Shown piece by piece: positions 25,567 to 32,610 of a DNA stretch of 64,000 bases (the first letter of the stretch is position 1; every line of letters begins with the position of its first letter). The notes beneath the pieces are model-generated. The model did no database searches. It was given only the letters and a program-made list of their open reading frames with translations, and was not told where the DNA came from. The DNA is from Phycisphaerales bacterium (GTDB lineage Bacteria; Planctomycetota; Phycisphaerae; UBA1845; Fen-1342). The DNA is taken from contig JADJXS010000001.1 of assembly GCA_016710275.1 (NCBI GenBank), positions 868,001-932,000 of the forward strand. The letters run 5' to 3'. Both the position numbers and the translations under genes were made by a program.

Positions 25567-26589
25567 ATGTTGAATCAGATTCATCAGGAGCGCGGGGCGT
25601 TTCGACGGTTTACGCTGGGAATGCTGGGCGGGTTTCTGGGATTGGTGCTGGTCGGCTGCGGGCCTCTGCTGCCCGATAATCGCGACGACGGCCTGGCCGC
25701 GGACTTGCAGCCGCAGTTCGAAGTCGGGGATGCGCTGTTTTCGTCGCAGCCGGGGGTTTCCGGCTCGCTGTGGATGGAGATTCCGCGCAAGGACGGCAGC
25801 GGGAAGATTGGCGCGTACGTTTCGACGAATCTGACGAATCGCGATGCCTGGGTGCTGATGCTCGATGGGGCGGCGCTGGTGTCGTGGGATGGGCGGGTGA
25901 ACCAGGCGCTGTTCTTTCTCGACACGTTCGGGCGGACGTTTCAGCAGGCCGGGTTTCGCACGGTGTCGCTGGTGACGAGCGAGTGCGGCGGGGCCTACGC
26001 GACCCGCGACCTCCAGGATGTGATCGACGCGGTGGACTGGCTGCAGACGACGGGGCGAACGGAACTGGGGATCGAGCGGCTGTATGTCGTGGGGTACTCG
26101 CTGGGGGCGATGCTGTCGACGCATCTGAACCTGCATCGCAAGGTCGATGGCGTGGTCTCGATCAGCGGGCTGACCCAGCCGAATCAGTTTGAGGACAATT
26201 ATCTGCTCTACCGGCTGGTGACGGACAATTTCCCGACGAACGAGGGGGTTTGTCAGCTCAAGAGCACCTATGCGGCATACGGGCTGCCGGGCGATGCGCG
26301 CTGGTCGGCGCTGGACGCGGTGGCGCGGGTGCGCGAGTTGCAGGCGCCGATGCTGATGGTGCATGGCGACCGGGACGCGGTGCTGATCGTCGAGAACACG
26401 TGGTCACTTGAGAAGGCGTATGTCGGCGCGGTGAAGGAGGGGGCGGCGCTGCCGTCGGTGGAGTTCATGTACCTGCCGGGGGGCGATCACTTTGCGCCGA
26501 TGATCGATCCGAACGTGACGATCCGGGTGCTCGAGTTCATCGAGCGGCTGGAGGTCGCGCGCGTGTCGCAGCGGCTGTTCTTCCCGTAG
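25567..26589 (+). CDS. Alpha/beta hydrolase lipoprotein
   Basis: The protein has 340 residues. A lipobox (LVLVGC, Cys31) follows the N-terminal helix from the ATG at 25567; GGAG lies seven bases before. The nucleophile is in VGYSLGAML, the acid probably in MVHGDRDAV, the His in PGGDHFAPM. It would act on an extracytoplasmic substrate while anchored by lipid. It is divergent from DUF1800 and ends 290 bases before the convergent BFD-like gene, across repeat cluster C. Confidence 0.8.
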   Translation: MLNQIHQERGAFRRFTLGMLGGFLGLVLVGCGPLLPDNRDDGLAADLQPQFEVGDALFSSQPGVSGSLWMEIPRKDGSGKIGAYVSTNLTNRDAWVLMLDGAALVSWDGRVNQALFFLDTFGRTFQQAGFRTVSLVTSECGGAYATRDLQDVIDAVDWLQTTGRTELGIERLYVVGYSLGAMLSTHLNLHRKVDGVVSISGLTQPNQFEDNYLLYRLVTDNFPTNEGVCQLKSTYAAYGLPGDARWSALDAVARVRELQAPMLMVHGDRDAVLIVENTWSLEKAYVGAVKEGAALPSVEFMYLPGGDHFAPMIDPNVTIRVLEFIERLEVARVSQRLFFP

Positions 26590-26713
26590 CTCAGTCCCGG
26601 GGGTGCTCCGGCAGGTGCCGCTGGTGTGTCCGCGGTGGCGGACCCGCAGCGGTTGCACTGCGCGCAAAGCAGTAACACGCGGATTGTGTCGGCGGAGGGG
26701 ACATCAGAGTGGG

Positions 26714-26862
26714 GAAGAGCATGCCGACGCAGAGCGGTTGGCATGGCACACAACACGTGGCATCGGGCTTCTGCCCGATGCACTGCACCGCCCGGAAGGG
26801 CGGTGCCACGATGCGTCGCCCGACCGCTAAGGCATGCTGACGCAAGGCGGTTGGCATGGCAC
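26714..26862. repeat. Repeat cluster C
   Basis: Three units lie between convergent genes: a CATGCCGACG hairpin at 26720-26745, the 53-bp double hairpin at 26757-26809 and a degenerate CATGCTGACG hairpin at 26831-26860. The remaining bases of the gap (26590-26713) show nothing assignable. Confidence 0.75.
26757..26809. repeat. Double-hairpin module, 53 bp
   Basis: GTGGCA and TGCCAC close the ends. Inside, CATCGGGC-TTCT-GCCCGATG and CACCGCCC-GGAA-GGGCGGTG fold side by side, giving a cloverleaf-like three-way junction. Its reverse complement is nearly identical to 31507-31559. Confidence 0.8.
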
Positions 26863-26879
26863 TCGGCACCCAACGATAG

Positions 26880-27119
26880 CTACGGCTCCGTCGGCGGTTC
26901 CGTCGGCTGTTCCGTCGGTGGTTCGGGCGGCAGCGGCGTGTCGAGCGTCGGCACCTCGTCATGTGCGAGCATCCAGCGAATGAACGGCTTGCACGTCGCG
27001 CAGCGCGAGCAGCAGCCGGTCGTGCGGATCAGCTCGTCGAGTTCGCGGATGTCGTGCCGTCGCGCATATGACAACAATCCGCGAAAGCTCAGGTTCATGC
27101 AGACGCAGCGCAGCTCCAT
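26880..27119 (-). CDS. BFD-like [2Fe-2S] protein
   Basis: The protein has 79 residues. Cys5 and Cys7 (CVCMN) and Cys40 and Cys43 (CATC) match the ferredoxin-like motif of bacterioferritin-associated ferredoxin (C-x-C, about 32 residues, C-x2-C). Cys36 and Cys37 are extra. The last 18 residues are a Pro-Thr-Glu repeat tail. BFD removes iron from bacterioferritin; no bacterioferritin gene is nearby. A TAGCAT hexamer lies six bases before the ATG. It faces repeat cluster C. Confidence 0.65.
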   Translation of the reverse strand: MELRCVCMNLSFRGLLSYARRHDIRELDELIRTTGCCSRCATCKPFIRWMLAHDEVPTLDTPLPPEPPTEQPTEPPTEP

Positions 27120-27197
27120 GCGTACATGCTACGCCGGAGCGAGGGGCGTGCGCAGCGCAGCGGCCACCGCGCTGCGCACGCCCGGCGGATTCGCGGG

Positions 27198-29531
27198 TCA
27201 GGAGGCCTGCGGCTCGGGGTTGCGGATCAGCACGCGCTGTCCATCAACGATCAGGTACACCTCGCCTTCGAGCGACATCAGCATCTGCCGACCCTCGTTC
27301 GCCAGCCGGTCGGCCAGTTCGAAGTACTCCGGCGTGGCGAACTCGACGACGCGCTGCGGCGTGGCCGCATCAGCGGATTTGTCCGTGTAAATGCGGCCAT
27401 CCACCCAGCGGCGCTTGTCGCGGAAGAGGCACTGGTCGGCGAGCTGCTGCACGTCGCGGTTCTCCACGTATCCGGCCGTCTCGCTCCAATAGACGTTGCC
27501 CTTGTTGTCGCAGGATTGGGCCACCTGTGCCTTGAGATTGATCGCCTGCGCGACGCCCGCTGAGCCGGTGCGCTGCTGCTGGGCGCGCTCCTGCACGTTG
27601 TCGCGCACCCGCGCGGTCGCGGCCGGCATGTCCACGTTGCCGTTCGCCAGCCGCGGCAGACTCTCGCCGTCGGTCACGAGGAAAGCGGTGTACTCGGTCA
27701 GAATGCCGTAGCGGGTCGAGAGCTGCACGATCTCGTCGACCAGTTCGCGCGTCCGGGGATCAGGGGTCGCGCTGCTTGCGGGATCGACGGGGCCGAACTG
27801 GCGGATGGCGTCCAGCAGGTGCGCGATCTTGCGCGACGCCCACAGGCGCGACACGTAGGCGTGCTGGATTCCCGAATCCCGAATGGTGAATTCGTAGTCG
27901 AAGTCGCGCGGCTGGCCGAGGTAGGCGCCGCTGAGGCGGAAGCGCAGCGGCGACGTCCCGCGATACTGTCCGAGCAGCACGAGCTGATCCCCGTCGAAGA
28001 GGTCCGGCAGCTCCGCCGGCAGCAGGTCGCGCACGCGTTGCACGGTCGGCGCTCCGGCGCTGTCGAGCACCGTGATCCGCGGCTCGGCCAGCACCGGCCC
28101 GCTGAGGCGGCGAAACACCGTCGAAACGGCCGTCTCGATGTTCTCGCCCGGCAGCACGTTGATGCTCGAACCGCGCGTGGCGAGCGCGATCTGGTCGAGC
28201 AGCGCCGCGTTCACGTCGTGGCCGACGCCGAAGGTGAAGATGCGGCGCTTCGCGGCGTTGGCGGCCTTCGAGTCATTGCGGATCGCCAGCTCGGCGGTGT
28301 TGCCGACCGTCGGCAGGCCGTCGGTCAGAAAGAGCACCATCGGCAGCATGCCGTCGGTGACCGGCTGGCGCAGCGCCGCCTGCAGCGCGCTGTGGATGTC
28401 GGTGCCGCCGTGGGCGACCAGTCCGCCGAGATAGGCGCGTGCGTCGGCCAGCGTCGAGGCGCTGCGGATCACCGGCTTCTCGGAATAGAGCGCCACCTGG
28501 TCGGAATAATCAACGATGTTGAAGGCCTCACCGTCCTCCATGCCGTCCAGCACGGCGATGGCCGCGTTGCGGGCCTGCTCCATCTTCTCCCCGCGCATGC
28601 TGCCGGAGCGATCCAGCACCAGGATCACCTCGCGCTTCTGGGCGCGCTTCGCCGCCTCCGTTGAGAGCGGCGGCAGCCCGGCCAGCAGCAGGAAGTGCCC
28701 GGTGTCACCGCCCGGCTCGGCGTGCGTCAGGAGTGAAGCGGCCATGGCCGCACCGTCGCGGACGTAGGAAAGCCGGAACGCCCCCGCCTGCATTTTCGCC
28801 GCCGGAACCTCCACGGACATCATCCCCGGGCCGCGCGCCGTCGTGCTCAATGCGTGGCTCGGCGAGTAGGTCGTGGCAATCGGCGTCTGCGAGCGAATCG
28901 AGGCCGAAATGCGCCAGGTCACGGCCGTTCGCTCCAGCGAGTCCGAGCGCGGCAGGATGTAATCCACGCGCCCCCCGTCCGCCGGCAGCAATGACTCGTA
29001 CGTCACCCAGATTTTCTGTTCCTTGCCGGGCGGCACGGGAAACACGCTGGATCGCAGCAGGTTGTAGCCCGCGAACTCGAGCAGGCCGGGGTCGCGCATG
29101 CGGCTGACGATGGACTCGTAGATGCGGCGCGCCTCGTCGCGCGGAAGCACGGCAGCCGTCGGTTCGGACGCCGCCCCGTCGTAGCCGAAGCGGCGAACGG
29201 TTGCTCCATGCGGAACCGGCAGCAGCACCTGCGTCTCGGCGGGGGTACGGCCGGCGTTGCGAACGACCATTTCCAGCGACGTGGAAGCGATCTGATCGTG
29301 AATCTCAATCCGGGCATCCACCGAGACCAGTTCGACCTGCGGCAACGTCGGAATCGGCCGGTATACGCGGTGCTGCGGAATGAGGATGCAGCAGCGCGTG
29401 TCCGCGAGCGCCGCCTCCGCCGGCGTGATGGTCTGGGCCTGGGTCAGGTTGGCGAATGCGGCCAGGAGCGCGACCAGTGCCGCGCGTGAGGCAATCGGGG
29501 TAGCCGGAAAGCAGGATCTCTGAGGGTTCAT
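27198..29531 (-). CDS. Secreted VIT and von Willebrand A domain protein
   Basis: The protein has 777 residues from the ATG at 29531. A signal peptide (about 1-33) is followed by a VIT domain (about 50-180: ASTSLEMVVRNAGRTPAETQVLLPVP, LPRDEARRIYESIVSRMRDPGLLE). The VWA domain (about 300-480) holds the metal site DRSGS (307-311) and LTDGLPTVGN. The C-terminal part ends with a region naming fixed Trp and Tyr residues (NKGNVYWSETAGYVENRDVQ). The architecture is that of inter-alpha-trypsin inhibitor heavy chains and implies adhesion. It diverges from moaB. Confidence 0.9.
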   Translation of the reverse strand: MNPQRSCFPATPIASRAALVALLAAFANLTQAQTITPAEAALADTRCCILIPQHRVYRPIPTLPQVELVSVDARIEIHDQIASTSLEMVVRNAGRTPAETQVLLPVPHGATVRRFGYDGAASEPTAAVLPRDEARRIYESIVSRMRDPGLLEFAGYNLLRSSVFPVPPGKEQKIWVTYESLLPADGGRVDYILPRSDSLERTAVTWRISASIRSQTPIATTYSPSHALSTTARGPGMMSVEVPAAKMQAGAFRLSYVRDGAAMAASLLTHAEPGGDTGHFLLLAGLPPLSTEAAKRAQKREVILVLDRSGSMRGEKMEQARNAAIAVLDGMEDGEAFNIVDYSDQVALYSEKPVIRSASTLADARAYLGGLVAHGGTDIHSALQAALRQPVTDGMLPMVLFLTDGLPTVGNTAELAIRNDSKAANAAKRRIFTFGVGHDVNAALLDQIALATRGSSINVLPGENIETAVSTVFRRLSGPVLAEPRITVLDSAGAPTVQRVRDLLPAELPDLFDGDQLVLLGQYRGTSPLRFRLSGAYLGQPRDFDYEFTIRDSGIQHAYVSRLWASRKIAHLLDAIRQFGPVDPASSATPDPRTRELVDEIVQLSTRYGILTEYTAFLVTDGESLPRLANGNVDMPAATARVRDNVQERAQQQRTGSAGVAQAINLKAQVAQSCDNKGNVYWSETAGYVENRDVQQLADQCLFRDKRRWVDGRIYTDKSADAATPQRVVEFATPEYFELADRLANEGRQMLMSLEGEVYLIVDGQRVLIRNPEPQAS

Positions 29532-29748
29532 GCGAAGCTCCGAAAGTGGGCTGTGTCGGCGGCTGCGGCCACGCACCCGCGCGGGATTCCACATGAAACG
29601 TACCCGCGGGGCGGCAGGCGGTTCGTCACGGCTCTGTAACGGGGGGTTGGACGCGGGGGGCGGCCCGACGGTTCCCGCAATCCCGCCGGCGGGTGCATGC
29701 GCCGATTTCGCGCCCGGCGGGGGAATCGTCGCGGGCTATGATTGCGGT

Positions 29749-30237
29749 ATGAAGCTTCGCGCCGTGGTGCTGACCATTTCGGATTCACGCAGTGCCGGCA
29801 AGGCCGAGGATCGCGGCGGGCCGGCAATCCTGGAGCAACTGCCGGCGCTCGACGCCGTGGCCGTGCATCGCGAGATTATCCCGGACGACGTGGAGCGGAT
29901 TCGGGCGGTGGTCAGCACCTGGATCGACCGCACGGACGTGATCCTGACAACGGGCGGGACGGGAATCGCGGCCCGCGACGTGACCCCCGAAGCGCTCGCA
30001 CCGCTGATCGAGCGCGCGCTGCCCGGCTTCGGCGAGCTGATGCGGGTGGCAAACGCGGAGCGAAACCCGCTCTCCATTCTCTCTCGTTCCGGGGCGGGCG
30101 TTGCAGGTGCGACGCTGGTCGTGTGGATGCCCGGCAAGCCGTCGGCCGTCACGGAGTGCCTGTTGCTGCTCGCACCTGCCATCCGGCACGCCTGCCAGGT
30201 TTTGCGCGGGGATAGCGCTCACGCGGACCCCGCCTGA
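29749..30237 (+). CDS. MoaB/Mog family molybdopterin protein
   Basis: MogA and MoaB adenylylate or handle molybdopterin before molybdenum insertion. The 162-residue protein starts VVLTISDSRSAG, has VILTTGGTGIAARDVTPEAL (the substrate-binding TGGTG loop) and ends VWMPGKPSAVTECLLLLAPAI. A TATGAT hexamer lies six bases before the ATG and no ribosome site is seen, so it may be leaderless. A hairpin that could be a terminator lies about 90 bases after the stop. No other cofactor gene is nearby. Confidence 0.9.
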   Translation: MKLRAVVLTISDSRSAGKAEDRGGPAILEQLPALDAVAVHREIIPDDVERIRAVVSTWIDRTDVILTTGGTGIAARDVTPEALAPLIERALPGFGELMRVANAERNPLSILSRSGAGVAGATLVVWMPGKPSAVTECLLLLAPAIRHACQVLRGDSAHADPA

Positions 30238-30324
30238 CCGGATTTTCTCCCGGGCCGCACTCCGAGTCTCAACGCCAACGGCGGCATCCGACTCTCGGGG
30301 ACTGCCTGCCATACCTGCCAGGTT

Positions 30325-30362
30325 GGCTGCTTCCTTGGTCCCCCAAGAAGCCATATTTCATT
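30325..30362 (+). terminator. Hairpin terminator candidate after moaB/mog
   Basis: GCTTCCTTGG (30329-30338) pairs with CCAAGAAGC (343-351) around a TCCC loop with one bulge, then ATATTTCATT follows. The U tract is imperfect. A further stem (GGGGAC 30297, GTCCCC 30338) would compete. Confidence 0.45.
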
Positions 30363-30393
30363 GACTGTCAAAGAGTTAGGGCCGGTTCCGCGG

Positions 30394-30411
30394 CTGGTCC
30401 GAGGTTTGCAT
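30394..30411 (+). promoter_or_regulatory. Possible sigma-54-type promoter before hsp20
   Basis: GG at 30396 and GC at 30408 have the required 10-base gap, with TTTGCA at the -12 side. The -24 side (CTGGTCC) is weaker than the consensus. Transcription would start about 80 bases before the first Hsp20 gene. Confidence 0.25.
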
Positions 30412-30503
30412 AGGGGTATTGCGGAGTGCGGATGGGCGGCCTCGCCCCGCAGTGGGCGGGCCTCCCTTGTCGCGGGTCTGTGGTTCAGAAAGGAAGGTGG
30501 ATC

Positions 30504-30938
30504 ATGTTGGCTCTTGGAAACTTCCCGATTGCGACGCTCGGCGATCTCCATCGCCAGGTCGACCAGGCGTTCGCCAATGTGCTGCGCGGCGCCGGGCTGG
30601 ATGAGATGACGGCGCCCTTCCCGGCGCTGGTGCTGTGGAGCGACACCGACAAGCTCTACGCCGAGGCGGAGCTGCCGGGCCTGACCATCGGCGACATCGA
30701 GGTGTCGGTGGTCGGCAATGAGCTGTCGATCCGCGGCACGCGAAAGGCGATGCGCGGCGACAACCTGACCTTCCACCGTCGGGAGCGGATCACCGGCGAG
30801 TTCGTGCGGATCGTCACGCTGCCGGTGGCGGTCGATGCCGACGGCGTCGAGGCCACGCTGCGCGACGGCGTGCTGCGGATCGTGATGCCGAAGTCGGCCG
30901 CCGCCCGCGCTCGCAAGATCGAGGTGAAGGCCGGCTGA
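30504..30938 (+). CDS. Small heat shock protein, Hsp20 family
   Basis: The protein has 144 residues. An alpha-crystallin domain spans about 45-140: VLWSDTDKLYAEAELPGLTIGDIEVSVVGNELSIRGTR, then FHRRERITGEFVRIVTLPVAVDADGVEATLRDGVLRIVMPK. A strong AGGAAGG ribosome site precedes the ATG. It holds unfolding proteins in a refoldable state. A second, divergent Hsp20 gene follows after 119 bases. Confidence 0.92.
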   Translation: MLALGNFPIATLGDLHRQVDQAFANVLRGAGLDEMTAPFPALVLWSDTDKLYAEAELPGLTIGDIEVSVVGNELSIRGTRKAMRGDNLTFHRRERITGEFVRIVTLPVAVDADGVEATLRDGVLRIVMPKSAAARARKIEVKAG

Positions 30939-31057
30939 GCGACTGCGGCGGATGATGGATCGGGACGCACAACCGGGCTTCGGATCGCCCGCGGTGCGTG
31001 CCGATGTGAGTGAACCGACAAATATTCGGCCGCTGCGGCGGCCGGGAGGATCGACCG

Positions 31058-31450
31058 ATGAGCGCCCAGAATGCAGTGCAGAAGTGTGAGACGGCCTGCA
31101 CGCCGGAGCGTGCCCGCGCCGGCCGGACCTATCGCCCGAACGTGGACATCGTCGAGCGCCCTGATGAGCTGCTGCTCATCGCGGATGTGCCGGGCGCCCG
31201 CGCGGAAAACGTGGACATCGAGTACGAGAACGGTGTGCTGACGCTCAGCGTGGCGGTGCCGGATCGGTTTGCGAACACGACTGGGCTGGTGATGCGCGAG
31301 TACGGCGTCGGCGACTTCGCGCGGACGTTCCAGATCGGCGACGGCATCGACAGCGCGAAGATCCATGCGCAGTGCGCCGACGGCGTGCTGACGGTGCATC
31401 TGCCGAAGGCGGACAAGCATCGTGCTCGCAAGATCGCGGTCAACGGCTGA
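31058..31450 (+). CDS. Second small heat shock protein, Hsp20 family
   Basis: The protein has 130 residues. The alpha-crystallin domain reads YRPNVDIVERPDELLLIADVPGARAENVDIEYENGVLTLSV, then YGVGDFARTFQIGDGIDSAKIHAQCADGVLTVHLPKA. GGGAGGA precedes the ATG at 31058. It differs clearly from the first copy in its N terminus and loop lengths, so it is an old paralogue and may form mixed oligomers with it. The N terminus has two Cys. Repeat cluster A starts right after the stop. Confidence 0.92.
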   Translation: MSAQNAVQKCETACTPERARAGRTYRPNVDIVERPDELLLIADVPGARAENVDIEYENGVLTLSVAVPDRFANTTGLVMREYGVGDFARTFQIGDGIDSAKIHAQCADGVLTVHLPKADKHRARKIAVNG

Positions 31451-31457
31451 TGCGCTG

Positions 31458-31499
31458 TTGATCGTTGGTCGTTGATCGTTGGTCGTTGATCGTCGGGCG
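31458..31499. repeat. Three tandem 14-bp units
   Basis: The unit TTGATCGTTGGTCG is repeated at 31458, 31472 and, with changes, 31486. It directly precedes the double hairpin of cluster A. Confidence 0.8.
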
Positions 31500-31506
31500 A
31501 CGCGTT

Positions 31507-31559
31507 GTGGCACCGCCCTTCCGGGCGGTGCAGCGCATCGGGCGGAAGCCCGATGCCAC
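31507..31559. repeat. Double-hairpin module, 53 bp
   Basis: Ends GTGGCA and TGCCAC are inverted. Inside are CACCGCCC-TTCC-GGGCGGTG and CATCGGGC-GGAA-GCCCGATG. The two loops, TTCC and GGAA, are complementary and could pair. The element lies between convergent hsp20 and inositol-monophosphatase genes. Confidence 0.85.
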
Positions 31560-31626
31560 GTGTTGGGTGCCGTGCAGACGACTTTGCGTCGGCATGTCCG
31601 GGTTGATTACAGGTGGCGTTTCGGGA

Positions 31627-31658
31627 GCATGCTTACGCGGAGTACCGCGAAAGCATGC
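31627..31658. repeat. 32-bp palindrome, copy 1
   Basis: Outer arms GCATGCTT and AAGCATGC, inner arms GCGG and CCGC, loop AGTA. The sequence is identical to 40825-40856 and is the reverse complement of 46901-46932. Degenerate 12-bp units (ATGCCACCCGAA type) follow to about 31690. Confidence 0.9.
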
Positions 31659-31702
31659 CACCCGAAATGCCAATCGCAATGCCACCCGACGCGCGTTCCG
31701 CG

Positions 31703-32476
31703 CTAGCCGCGCAGCAGCGCCAGCACCTCGTCATGAATTCGCCCGTTGGTCGCAACCGCCGTGTCGATGCGGTGCGAGCGCCCGCCCGCCCAGTCGGTCA
31801 CTCGACCGCCGGCCTCCTCGATGCACGGCAGCAGCGCGGCCACATCCCAGATCGACATCTTCGGATCGACGATTGCATCCGCCCGACCCGTGGCCACCAG
31901 CGCATAGCCGTAGGCGTCGCACCAACTGCGATGATCCCCGAAGGCGCGGATCAGTCGCTCGAACTCCGCGCTGCGCCCGTTGCGGGCGAAGCCGCGCCCG
32001 CCGCCGGTGAGGACGACCGCGTCCGCGACGCTGGCGGTCTCTGACACGCGCGCCCGCCGTCCGTTCCAGCGGCAGCCGTCGCCGCGCGCCGCCCAGATCG
32101 TCTCCGCCAGCGCCGGTATGTGAACCACGCCAGCGACAATTTCATCCCCCGCCTCGACGCCGATCAGCACGCTGTAGAGCGGCACGCCGTGAATGAAGGA
32201 GAACGTGCCGTCAATCGGATCGAGAATCCAGCGGATGCCCGCGCTTCCGCGCGTCTCGCCGAATTCCTCGCCGACGATGCCGTGATCGGGGAATTGCGCC
32301 GCGATGCGCTCGCGGAGAAATTGCTCCGCCTGCCGATCGGCGATGGTCACGGGCGAGTCGTCGCTCTTGCGATCGGCGGTCACGCCGCGCAGGAAGTACC
32401 CAAGCGTCAGGCGGCCGGCGTGATGGGCGATCTCAACGGCGAATTCCAGCAGGTTCAGGCGGTCGCGATGTTCCAC
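31703..32476 (-). CDS. Inositol monophosphatase family, histidinol-phosphatase-like
   Basis: The protein has 257 residues from a GTG at 32476 (CGGGAG eight bases before). Metal-binding motifs are GEEFGE, WILDPIDGTFSFIHG and WDVAALLPCIEEAGG. HYSF-type members with this ending often hydrolyse histidinol phosphate (HisN), while others act on inositol phosphate or PAP; the subtype cannot be fixed by eye. Upstream in-frame codons read as low-complexity and belong to the shadow of the next gene. It faces repeat cluster A. Confidence 0.85.
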   Translation of the reverse strand: MEHRDRLNLLEFAVEIAHHAGRLTLGYFLRGVTADRKSDDSPVTIADRQAEQFLRERIAAQFPDHGIVGEEFGETRGSAGIRWILDPIDGTFSFIHGVPLYSVLIGVEAGDEIVAGVVHIPALAETIWAARGDGCRWNGRRARVSETASVADAVVLTGGGRGFARNGRSAEFERLIRAFGDHRSWCDAYGYALVATGRADAIVDPKMSIWDVAALLPCIEEAGGRVTDWAGGRSHRIDTAVATNGRIHDEVLALLRG

Positions 32477-32610
32477 GCGCGGTGCTCCCGGGTATCGGCC
32501 GCACGTCGATGGCGGCGTGCGACGTATCGTACGCGGGCGCACCGCCGGTGCAGCGCAGGCTCGCGAAGCGCCGCGCTGTGCCGGCTTCGCGGGGATCCCG
32601 CCGTTGTTTG

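Noticed and set aside
30291..30352. Minus-strand segment resembling SRP RNA (contains GGAAGCAGCC)
   Set aside because: The tetraloop and symmetric loop of SRP domain IV cannot be formed; the stretch folds better as a plain hairpin on the plus strand after moaB/mog.
31560..31702. Small protein between hsp20 and the phosphatase gene
   Set aside because: All frames here read through repeats.
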